This document shows positions 53,563 to 64,000 of a stretch of DNA of 64,000 nt, piece after piece. Every line of letters begins with the position of its first letter. Positions within the stretch are counted from its first letter, which is position 1. The translations under genes and the position numbers were made by a program. Origin of the DNA: Corella eumyota (lineage: Eukaryota > Chordata > Ascidiacea > Phlebobranchia > Corellidae); the NCBI GenBank assembly GCA_963082875.1, contig OY720099.1, positions 3,906,001 to 3,970,000 on the forward strand, given 5' to 3'. Below the pieces are notes generated by a model. The model was not told the DNA's origin and ran no database searches. It saw only the letters and a list, made by a program, of their open reading frames with translations.

Positions 53563-56500
53563 ATGGGAAATACTCCAGCTAAGAAAGGAGATCAGGCAGA
53601 AAGTGGTAAGTTAAAAATTATCATGTTTTTAGAATATATATTCAAAATATTAATTTACAGCATTATAGTAGACAAGAAGTATTAAATATTGCACAAGTTT
53701 GTGGGACCCTTTGTACTAGGTTCATTTTTTCAATGCCCATGGTACCTAGTTGTTTTAATACAAGGCATTTTAGATTTAAAGTAATGCAATGATGTGGCTT
53801 CTGTGGGTAAAAAACACTTACTAGTTTTTAATGATTTCTGCTGATGTTATAAATAGAGTGGCATTGACAAATTCAATCACCACATAAACGGAAAAATCAA
53901 TAAAACCAAAAAAAAATGTTGCTCTTCTCTCACATATAGTTTGTTAAGTAGCCCTACTAAAAATTATTGTTAAAAAACAATTGGATTTATATTTACTTTT
54001 TTGTTGTAAATATTATGACAAAATAAAATCAAATTGGCATCAATGATTGTCCAATTAAGTAGATATGTCACATGTGTATATATATTATTTATATACAATA
54101 CAAAATGTAGAAGTAGTGCAAAAAGTTTTTTGGTTGATTTTATGGTAGAGGAACCTATTTCTTGTTTTAATAGAAAATGTGCTACACATACAAAACTTCC
54201 TGTAACATGACCTAGCAAAGTAATTTGTAAATGGCTGGCGTTTCTTAATAATTACAACATTTCACAATAGTGTTGGGGTAATGCGAAATTATTTTTAAAA
54301 TTACAAAATTTTTAAAATATAGAATATTAAAAAAAAGCCCAAATTTTATGAGTACAATACAAATATTTAACACATTAGTCATCTTTATTTTCTGCGCCTT
54401 TTCGTAATAGAATGTATTTTAATTTATATAACTCTTAATAAATATAATATAAATAAATAACAATTGTTGGCATTTAATTTTGTATTTATATATACATGTT
54501 TTGAGAAAAAAAAACTTTTTAAACATTTTTTGCAACTAATATTAGTCTGCTCTTCGTTAACACCTAGTGGACATTTTTGCATAATACTTTATCCACTTGG
54601 GTTTTTATCTAAACACAAATGAATGGTATTATGCCAAAGGTAACTGGCAATTACAATTATTGGTAATCTAATATATTAAGTGACAATTGGCATTTACCCA
54701 TCTTAAACCTATTTAATGTACAACATCTATTTAGAATGACTGTAGTATGTAAATCAGAATATTTATATATATACAAATGATTACAATATTTAAAATTAAA
54801 ATTTGAAATAGGGTATTATAGTAATGAATATGGGGTTAATTAAACTATTTATTTCAAAACATGTAGTAAAAAATATTTTCTTTGAATATGTATGATATAC
54901 ATACAATAATTATAGGCAAATAATTAAAAATTATATCTCTTACGAATTTGTTATCTAGACATAGTATTAATGTGTTAGTATTAACCAGCATTAAAAAATT
55001 AAAAGCGTTATAATGTTTACTTACCAGGTTACAGTGATTTCAAATCATGTTTAATGTTAAAAAATGTAAATCGGTTTTAAATGTTTTACAAGTTAGACTT
55101 GATATGTTTTACAAGTAAAATAACAGAACGAGGATTTTGTTTTTTAAAAACGATAATTTTAAAGTCGTGTTCTAATTTCGTTTTTATTTTGCCCTGAAAT
55201 ATATAATTAGTGTTAATAATACATGATTACAGTCAAAGGGACGTTCTTAATCTAGGTACGTTGTATACGTTTGAAAATAAATAGCTAAAATGTAAATTTA
55301 TTTAATTTCGTGTTTACAAAACTTCTAATACAGTTTTTTTACAGCATTTATTCTTGTGATTTTAATTTTGTAAAAAAAATGCAGTTTAAGATTGAAGTTC
55401 CATGATTTTTGACGTTCCCGAAAAAATATATTGATTTTCCATCTAAATTCGACGTGCCATACGTAGAACAAATCTGCATGCGTCAGTTTAATTAAAAACC
55501 GAATGCATGACGTCATAGAAAGCGTGATTGTATATTAACTCGATTGCCATAACCAGTTGTGTTTCTCCTTCTTAACGTCAAAAATATAGAGTCTCTTACG
55601 TCACAGATCAAATGCGATGCGCCATAAATGCGTTTGACGTGTAGAAAAATGACATCATTTAGAAACTATTTTGATCAATGAATTTATTTTTGGGCGAAAG
55701 AAAAAAAAACAAGTAACGTGTGAATTGTGAACTATTGGTTTATGTTCTGACAAAAATAGACCTTCGCGAAAATGCAAAACAATAATTTTTTTTTAAATTT
55801 CAAAATCTATTGGAAATTCCGCTAAAACGAATACCTTGTCGTTGCTTTTTTCGCTTTGGGTATCGAACAGCAGCTCTAATACTGTAACGCTGTATGTTGC
55901 ATACGGCCTTCTCTGTTGAATGTAGTGCAGGGTGCAAACCGTATTAAAGTGCAAATCTAGAGAATAAAAATTGACAGGTTGCAAATTTAAGAACTTACTT
56001 AAAATCAGGTTTCAAGCATTTCAAAAATTTTAAATAAATTTTTTCGTCAATTTGTGACCACCTTTTGAATTAAAAATACATCTTACGCTATTTTTATATT
56101 AAAAGTGACGCTATATATGCGTCTGACGTTCGCAATATTACGTTTGTATATATGTCGGCGTGTAGCCATACTTAATTAATAGAGTATACCCCCAGGCCAG
56201 TACTGTAAAGTAATCATCATATCAAATGATTTAGTTTCAACTAAGTCGCAGCGAGTAGCGTAGATATTACTTCGCCGCTCGTTGCAAAGTAAATATAATT
56301 AGCATTAGATCAATAACCATGTCGAAATTAAAAGTCTTGATGAACGAGCGGCTGGCTGTATACAGCACAGACATATTACATAGAGCTTAGCGATTTATAT
56401 TGTATAATTAAGGTATTTAGATAGGACGCTATATTTAGTTCGATATGGTTGAGCAAAAGTCAAAAAACATAATGTTTCGTGTCGCTCAGGTAGGTATAGG

Positions 56501-59500
56501 TAGTTTTGTTATAAATAGCAAGAAGTTCCCGCTTGATTTGTTCTGCCATTTACGCAAGACTGCTTGCAGATTTTGATCATTTTTCCTATCCAACTCTGCG
56601 TTCCACTCTGAATAACAAGACTGGGGGCCTTAGTCCCGCATACCTTTGTCTCGAAAAGTTTTGTAGAAAAATTTTTAAAGTTATTTATAGCCAAATGATC
56701 GGGTGGTTTAGTCAAAACAAAAAATTGAACGATTCAGTTTATTTTCGTTATAAAAGCTTTAGAAAGATAGCGTGTATTAAGAAATTTTTAGTCAAAGAGG
56801 TACTAGGTATGCTCAATGAAATCAAAAAAAAACTGCTGGCACCAAAGAGAAACGGTAATCAATCGATTTCTCACAAAATGGATTAATACATAGTGCACCA
56901 CATAGATTTTCCATCGATTTTTGACATTATTTTTTATTGAAAACCGCATGGAGCTGACGCGGGATACGGCTTAATTAATCACACGCATTTACAATACGCC
57001 TCTGTATATTTGCTTATTAAATATAATTGCATTGCAATTAAAAGCGCTTGGAAAGCATTTGTAACGCTATATAACCATTGAAGGCCCTTTCCTGTAATTT
57101 GTAAAACGAAGAGGTATACATATCGACTGGCTGTAAATTATATACAATCTATAAATAGACCAATATTGTCGTCGGCCGGAAATTTCAAATAGAAACTAAC
57201 CTAATGTCAGGGTCTTACTGTACCTACACGCTGTCGTCTATTTAAAATAGTGAAAGCGAAGAAAAAATAACAAGTCGGTTTCAGTAAGTTAAACCGGCTG
57301 AGTTGAAATTAAAAGCAGCGTCGTTTAAGATGGGAAAAAAGTACAGGTTTAAAGTATAGCGATTTCGGGATCAAGTAAATAATTTATTAAATTGCCCTTT
57401 CAGTTTTCGTCGAGGTCATATCATAAGCTATACTGTTTGTGCGTCTCTAAGTGTGTGTGTGTTTGTGTAGTTATTAAATAACATCCTAACTAGCAGCCTA
57501 ATATTTGCGTTAAAATGTAGCAAAACATATTACCATACCGCAGCAGTGTTTAAGGCTGTCATCTCGTCGTTGTAATGATGTAGCAGCGTACCTAATCAAA
57601 TCCGACTCTCGTGTTTATTTTAGTTCTCAACTTCAATCGCGCTGATTTTTATGTCGTACTCAAAGCGAATAGCTGCAGGCATGGATGGCTTAATACTAAT
57701 TCACAAAACCGTGGACGGAACCTTATTAAATACCACTTGTATGATACTTTTGTAGGGCCCTTGTCGCGCAAGTTCAACCTTTCCTAACGCCAAATGCCAG
57801 ACCGAGTCATGTTATTATTGCCTAGCAGAAATCATTTCACGGTTAACCGTTGTATTTATAAGCAAGGTTGAGTTTTATATAAGGTTATGGTGTATTTATT
57901 TATGACTTAACCCCACAACTTAGATGCTTTACGCTACGCTACAGCAAATGGTTTCTTTTTTACATTGTTAAGATAAGAAAACAGTAGTAGGCGATATCTA
58001 TACAGCCCACCGCTTCCTTTTAGGTTACACAAAACAGACCTAATTTATATTAAGGTATTCTGCATAGCAAAGGCCAGTTTGTAGGTGTATATACCCAAAG
58101 CAGTGTAGAAAATAGCGTATACACAGCAATGTGTAAATACGTTAATTCCTGATTTTTCGCTATTTTAATTTAGCGTTTTCAGCGTTTTTTGGTTTCTGTA
58201 ATGCGTTTATAATTTCGCTTTTAAAACTGTTTGCATGTTGCGTGTTTAAATTTAAGTAGGGAGACCAAAAGAAAGAAAGAGAACAATAGAATAAGGCCTT
58301 TTTTTATGGACAAAATACAGTACAAACAGGCTATGTGAATCTTTTCTTACTTAAAGGTTATAATAATATTGATAAGCCTATCAATTGCTATTTAAAAACG
58401 TCTAGTTTTGCTTTTAGTTTATTACGCTTTTATTAGTTTTTAAATGTTTCAAACCAGATATAGGTAAAAATATAATCACATTTTATATTTTGGGATTTTT
58501 GGTTAAAAAATGTTATATTAGTACAACTGCAAAATTAAAAGTATTTTGGGATTAATCTTTTTTTCGAAAAAAAAAACTGAAATTCGGTAAAGTAAAAATC
58601 GGAATATCGAAATGCCGTCGTGGTTTGGCAAAAAAGAATCCGCCCATAAATCTCCCAAACTTCCCAAAGACGATCCAGGTAAATACTTTTTTTTATTCAC
58701 CTTTAAATTTCTCAAATTGTTGTGGTATTTCAAGGTAATGCTTTAAAATTAAATAAAGTTTACTATCAATTATATTCCCACACTAATAATTAAATGTTAT
58801 CTTTGGATGTGGTGTAATATTTTGAGTATAGTTTTAGGCTTAATTTAGGTTATGATAGTATTAAAAAAAGATTAATTTGTTCCTAAATGTGTTGTTTTTT
58901 CTTATGCTCTTTGTAGATGGCATTTTGTTGTTACTTATTTAATAGAATTTTTATTTATTTTCTCATAAAAAACTCTGTTATATTTTTTGTATAAAATAAT
59001 GTCACTTTTAAAAAAGAATTCCTATTAATGTAAAGGTTTTGAAATAAAAATGTATTTTTTCAAGTTAAATTATAAATTGGTTTTGTCTTCTTAATTCAGG
59101 AAATGATTCATCTAATTGTTTTAAGTGAAAAGTTTACGGTAATTGTAAACTTACGTGAACTGTTGTTGCAAAAACATAGTAAATACAAATCTTGTTGCAA
59201 TTAAATTAAATACATTACATTACTGTAGCATTATTCAATATTTTTTTTAATATTAATAATTTTATACACCAAAATTTTAACTTACATATTACATAAATTT
59301 AAATATTTTCTTTTTGGTCTACTAAGCCTCGAGTTTTGTTGAAGAGCTATATATAGCTTAGTAAGGGTTTTAAGCTTTGCTCTATTTACTGTTTTTTAGT
59401 GGTTTTTAGAACTTCACTATCCTATACACTATACACTCGAATTTGTAAAAAAATTATTGATTATTTAAATAAAAGCCAAAAGCGATATCCTTTAAAAAAA

Positions 59501-62500
59501 TAAGGTTATTACTAATAAACTATTTGTAAAAAGATGATTTGAATTAATTTTTTAATATTTTTTTTTGCTAAAAGGTTAACTTTTATTTTAAATCAATTTT
59601 CTACACGTTTCATTGTTATTTTTGTTTGTTCATATTCCTGTTTTTTTGTTGAATGCTGTATTTCTTGTTTGAATAACTTCTTATAATATAAAGGCTCACA
59701 CGAGCATATGTAAATAATCTATTGTTGTCAAAAAGTTTTAAAATGGAAAAAAAGGTCTTGTAAGCATTGAAAACCACACATACCGCCAAAAATAAGGGGT
59801 TTTATAGTAAAATTGTTTTTGAACGAAGTATAAACTTTTCTAATAGGACTTAAATTTGTTTTTGTTTAAAGCCACTGTTCAAATTTTAATTAAAATGATT
59901 TTTATATGATTTTTAATTTTAAGATTTTAATTTTTAATTTAAGATTAATGATTAAGATTTTAATTTTTTATTTTAAAAATAAGTAATGGCGAAGTCATTG
60001 TTTAGTAGTAGTAGTTCTCGAAAACAGGATCAAAGTAAGTAAATTTTCTAAATAATTCTAAAATGAGTCATTTATTATAAACTGCCTTCTGTGATTAATT
60101 AACACTATCATTCAGTGGGTTTGTTATTGTTACAATATTTGTTTTACCTTTATATAGACCATTTAAATAACAATTTTAAACCAAACAATAAAAATAAAAA
60201 TGCATTTTTAAGTCAAACAAAAACGTTTTGTTAAAAGGTATGAAAAATAACTGTAAATTAGTCAAGCCTGCGAAGCAGTGTGGATAGCTCTAATTTGTAT
60301 GATTAAACTTAAAAAATCCAGAACCCAGTTCCGATTCAATGCTCACAGTAATCTAGATAGGTATCTCTTAATTTTCCGAGGGCGTGTGTTATTTTGGATT
60401 TGTTTTGTTATTATAACAGTCGAATTTTTCAACAAAAATTTGTCTACGCGCTTTTTGTGAGAGTGTCTTATGAATTATGCAGCTTGGGCTCTTAAAGGCC
60501 TAAAATCGCGATACCTTATTTTTATTGAATGACAGGCCTGTGCTATTTTACTGACGTCTCACATCATGATTTGTATTGTAGCTAGCTAGCAATTGCCTTC
60601 AGCTGACAGGAAGTTAGAGGGAAAAGGCTTTGTGTATGTTGTTTAAGCCTAGTTCTCTACAAATAGAATAGCGTATCATGCACCAGGTTTTTAATGGGGA
60701 ATAAAATTAATTGCGATTTTAATTGGCATACAACAGTTTGTATGTGCGTATGTACATTTTTAGGGAGTGGTAATTTTTTTAAAGAATTTCTTTAAAAAAA
60801 AACGACATTTATATTTGAAATTCAAGTTTGTAAAATGTGTTAAAATTTTATTGTTAATAGTAGTATCATTAAATAACACATCATAAAATGCATGGACTAT
60901 ATTCATTGTTTGGTAAAGAAAAGGAAGCTAAGCATCATCACGTTAAGACTAATAACCCCGAATATCAGGCTAATTACCAATCATCAGGTAGACTTTATAA
61001 TTAACAAGGCATTTGTTTTGTATGTTTATTACTTAATAATTAATTCACTTTCATTTAAATATTAACTCTATATGTTGATGGTTTTTAAATTTAATTTTTT
61101 GTTGTATTTATTATAAGGAATTTACTTATCAAGCAAGAAAATGGCAATATTTAATATTATCTATTAAACTTTTAAAACTGATTTAAACTAAGTTCTATGT
61201 GGTGTTAGTTGTTGTAATGGTTAGAACACTTGGCTTTATATGCAGTCCTGAGTTCAATTCTCAGTGCTTAATTGCTGTAGTGAAGTCAACCTTCCCACAT
61301 TGATATATAAAAAATCTTAAAAACTAAGATTAAAACAATTAAATGCTTAATTTAAAAAAAAGGTCCATATGGGCTTGACTAAAACCATTAAAACCCAAAT
61401 ATATTTTCTGTGGTATTTAATAAAGGAAGCTAAATGTCACTAAAATGTCTGCCTGACGTTTGTGTTTGTCAGTTATATTCTAAACTGTCACTCAATCATG
61501 ATAAGTGCCACATTCTGTTCAAAATTGGACTCCTTGAAATGCTAGATAAAAAAACTGCAGTTTTTTACCATTTAATATAGATTTTTTTTGTGCAAGCCTG
61601 ACTATTATATTATGTATTATGCTATTCGTGTTAATATTTCTGTTGTTTTTGAAACCCCATATCTGAATATTGAGCTTGAATTTTTATTTTTTGTTGCAGT
61701 GAAAGCTTTCTTGGCAGAAGCAAAAGAAGAGTTTTTACTAAAATGGGAGAATCCAATCCAGGTTTTTACTTTTAATCAATTTATCTCCTTTATATTAATA
61801 TTTTACATTAACTTCTGCAGTGGGGTTTAAACTTAGAACCTGTGGCTTTGCTACACAAAACATTGCTTAGCATTAAATTTCTACATTGTTTAAACAGCAA
61901 TTTTACTAATTAAATAAATAAATATATATATATATGTTAAAAAATAAAAGTTTAGCAAAAAATTTAATCTAAAAAAGTATTACCTTCAAAATAATCTTTG
62001 TACTTATTCTTAAATATTATTACTAAATATATATGAATTTTGAAAATAAATTTTTGTTAAATTTCAGTTTTATTTGTATACTAATTATTCTTTTGATTGT
62101 AGAACAATGCAAAACTCGAACATTTTGAAAGAATGTCCACTTTAGGGACGGGATCATTTGGAAGAGTTATATTAGTTAAAAGAAAAGAAGACAGCAATTT
62201 TTATGCAATGAAAATTTTAGACAAACAAAAGGTATGCAAAAAAAATTAGTCTAATTGCATAATTAATTCCACATAAATGTTCTAATCAAGTTTAGTGTTG
62301 ACTGTGCTTGTTTTTTGTATAGTAAATCTACAAAAATTGCTAATTTAAGAGTACCAACAAACACAGTCTTAACATTTTATTGATTGATGTATTTGTGCAG
62401 GGTTAAGGGGCTACCGTTTACGTTAGCTCAATTTTTTCGTTAAATGCATTGATTTTTCATGTTTATTACCTATGCATGTTATGCTTTCATGAATAATAAA

Positions 62501-63477
62501 TACCACATTGCCCAAACATGAGGTTGAAATGTGGTAGTAGGTTAAATAAGTCCAATAATATGAACACAATGTTTTAAGACTGTGTTTAGCGGTTTTAGTA
62601 TTTATTTTAAATGCCTTTTATATATTTTATATTAGAATTACTTTCATAGTGATATTTTAATTTTTAAGTGATATAAATAATTTGGTTTTGGTATTAAATA
62701 TAGAATCGAAATTTCACTTCTTTTGTTGTGTTATTTTAAACTAACTTATTTAAGCCAAGTCGATATAAATAATATGCTTTTAAATATGGAACTAAATTAA
62801 ATTCTTCTAAATTAAAAACACTTTTTTTTTCTTTTTAAAGGTTGTTAAATTAAAGCAAGTGGAACACACTTTAAACGAAAAGAAAATCTTACAAGCAATT
62901 AACTTTCCATTTCTTGTAAATATGGATTTTTCTTTCAAGGTAAATAAACTGTCATTTTTATTCTAAAATATGAGACATTTTTCTATTGAATGGTAAACTT
63001 ATTTAATTATAACTTTCATTTGTCCCATATGTTAATCATTTTCTATATAAAGTATCATTTTTAAGACATTTCTTTGAGTGTTATTTTAAGCAATACTCAT
63101 TAAACAGTTACCAGTTATGAGTAAGCATGTGCATTTTAATTAAATAATGGATAATGGACGTATTTACGAATTCAGTTCCGATTTAAGTGGTTAATTATAG
63201 TTTGCATCACAGTTCATATTGGCATAAAAGAAATATATAAATTTATATCTGCCAACTAATTTAAATTATCTTCTTTCGTAATAATTTACGCTAAATGCTT
63301 TTACGATTACACGCCCTCAAATATTTAAGTGGTGAATAAAAAACACAATAAAATTTAATTATTTACCCTTCTAAAAATAAACTTTTTTTCACAGGATAAC
63401 AGTAACCTTTACATGGTTTTGGAATATGTAATTGGAGGTGAAATGTTTTCCCATTTGAGGAGAATTGGCCGATTCAG
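53563..63477 (+). CDS. PKA catalytic subunit, 5' part (runs off the window)
   Basis: Exon 1 (53563-53605, [14 protein letters not shown]) and common exons 61700-61761, 62103-62231, 62841-62939 and 63395-63477 join in frame to 138 residues. Recognisable blocks: [19 protein letters not shown], the glycine loop LGTGSFGRV, the ATP-binding Lys in [36 protein letters not shown], and [19 protein letters not shown]. These match PRKACA/PRKACB closely; exon borders also follow the vertebrate gene. The MGNTPAKK start is the N-myristoylation form. The catalytic and activation loops lie beyond the end of the window. The enzyme is the cAMP-released Ser/Thr kinase. Three further first exons (58612, 59986, 60888) join the same exon 2 in the same phase. 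Whether this is the alpha/beta-type single pre-duplication gene is not decidable here. Confidence 0.95.
55500..57900. other. GC/CpG-richer block in the PKA gene's first intron
   Basis: Visibly richer in G+C and in CG dinucleotides than its surroundings. It contains a CRE palindrome (55508), several half-sites (TACGTCA near 55600, TGACGTT near 56125), and a 117-codon open frame at 56533-56886. It may be a promoter/enhancer or an unrecognised transcription unit. No protein family is recognised. Confidence 0.4.
55508..55515. promoter_or_regulatory. Palindromic CRE in PKA gene
   Basis: TGACGTCA upstream of three of the four first exons. A CREB site here would allow feedback from PKA signalling; this is inference from sequence alone. 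Confidence 0.35.
58612..58678 (+). CDS. Alternative first exon 2 of PKA catalytic subunit
   Basis: ATG at 58612, 22 codons plus one base ([20 protein letters not shown]...), then a GTAAAT donor. It ends in phase 1 with G, so joining to exon 61700 (TG...) restores Val-Lys-Ala-Phe. The start is not a myristoylation signal, so this isoform would lack the N-terminal lipid. The basic, Ser/Pro-rich start differs from the other first exons. Confidence 0.75.
59986..60034 (+). CDS. Alternative first exon 3 of PKA catalytic subunit
   Basis: ATG at 59986, 16 codons plus one base ([16 protein letters not shown]), followed by GTAAGT, a perfect donor. It ends in phase 1 with A, so the junction codon is ATG (Met) instead of Val. 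A Ser-rich short leader. Confidence 0.72.
60888..60987 (+). CDS. Alternative first exon 4 of PKA catalytic subunit
   Basis: ATG at 60888, 33 codons plus one base ([19 protein letters not shown]...), then GTAGAC. It ends in phase 1 with G. It is the longest leader and carries [12 protein letters not shown], loosely similar to SLF/WFGKKE in the other non-myristoylated leaders, which suggests they derive from one another by exon duplication. Confidence 0.72.
61198..61315 (+). mobile_element. Internally deleted tRNA-SINE
   Basis: Head (GTTGTAATGGTTAGAACACT), B box (GAGTTCAATTCTC) and tail (GAAGTCAACCTTCCCACATT) with the middle missing. It sits in the intron before common exon 2 of the PKA gene. 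Confidence 0.75.
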
Positions 63478-64000
63478 GTAAACTATATAACCATTACTAA
63501 GAACAATAAACAGAAAGTAAATTATTTAAATGCGGGGCCCGTAGTAAACTTGTTTTTCTCATTTCAAAGTAAATAAAGTAATTGCAGTATAAGTTGATAA
63601 GAAAGTTATGCAATTATTTTTTAATTCAAGAATAAAAAGCCACATGCAAAATTTTAGAAAGAAATACAAACTATGTACTTTTTTAAGGATAACTGCTAAA
63701 AAAATAAATTAAAGTTACTACCTGCAACTTTATATGACATTTTTAAGTATTTGCTGATGACATTTATGTAAAGGTTTTGCATAGAGCATCTCTATGCTTC
63801 TGTTTTTATATTAAAAAAACTGTGATGATTAATTCATTTCCTGCATTTTACACATACATAGTACATTCATATAATACTAGGTTTATTATCTAACCATTTA
63901 AGGTGCCAGCAGTTGGGCCATGCAAATTAAGTATACAGAATTTATAAATATACATAAGCAATCTATTTTCATTGTACATGGCAAAATTTATACAAAATAT
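63478..64000. other. Intron of PKA gene, to window end
   Basis: Follows the GTAAAC donor at 63478. No further exon, SINE or other element is recognised before the window ends. Confidence 0.6.

Noticed and set aside
53790-53880. SINE head-like sequence (GATGTGGCTTCTGTGGGTAAAAAACAC)
   Set aside because: Resembles the A-box region only weakly, with no B box or tail; too degenerate to call.
56445-56489. Short ATG exon ([15 protein letters not shown]) with a strong GTAGGT donor as another PKA first exon
   Set aside because: It ends in phase 0 and does not keep the frame with exon 61700; it would only fit by skipping to exon 62103, for which there is no support.
56533-56886. 117-codon open frame as an independent gene
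   Set aside because: No recognisable family or domain, and it lies in a GC-richer block where longer open frames are expected by chance. Kept only as a lead for a PKA first exon.

Overview
The window looks like nuclear DNA of a tunicate, most likely a Ciona-like ascidian. It is AT-rich, has many short introns, and carries chordate-type genes (XRCC1, DAPP1, an MS4A-like tetraspan, DNAI4). One family of tRNA-derived SINEs recurs throughout. The species call is inference; the gene calls rest on reading exons, splice sites and motifs directly.

Layout. 1.1-6.5 kb (+): a 17-exon adhesion GPCR with C-type lectin, EGF, Thr-rich stalk, GAIN/GPS and 7TM parts. 7.0-8.8 kb (-): ARPC3. 9.3-11.3 kb (-): an MS4A-like four-TM protein with a Gln/Pro-rich tail. 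11.9-27.2 kb (-): three genes head to tail, in transcription order APEX2, MAN2C1 and XRCC1. The APEX2-MAN2C1 gap is only about 145 bp, and two of the three are base-excision/single-strand-break repair genes. 28.2-30.3 kb (+): intronless DDX10. 30.8-32.6 kb (-): GOLGA7. 33.2-39.4 kb: two complete METAP2 genes head to head, an inverted duplication with patches of near-perfect identity extending into an intron. 39.7-40.4 kb (-): intronless DAPP1. 40.4-43.4 kb: gene-free, with an inverted repeat, a MITE and a SINE. 43.4-51.6 kb (-): DNAI4 (WDR78), with an unrelated endonuclease/exonuclease/phosphatase-fold gene nested on the opposite strand in one intron. 53.6-64.0 kb (+): the 5' part of a PKA catalytic subunit gene with at least four alternative first coding exons that all splice in phase to one common exon; it runs off the window.

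Functional threads. XRCC1 and APEX2 act in the same repair pathway. DNAI4 is the axonemal dynein intermediate chain orthologous to algal IC138, a known PKA-regulated protein, and the PKA gene is its divergent neighbour (probably coincidence, but testable). Perfect TGACGTCA (CRE) palindromes lie upstream of ARPC3, between the METAP2 copies, upstream of DAPP1 and inside the PKA gene's first intron.

Most notable observations: the METAP2 inverted pair with gene-conversion-like patches; the PKA first-exon array; the nested EEP gene; a duplicated FHA-docking motif in XRCC1; a Thr-rich insert inside an EGF domain of the GPCR; and a MITE inserted in a SINE with visible target-site duplication. I saw no CRISPR array, rRNA, intact tRNA gene, retrovirus-like element or toxin gene.
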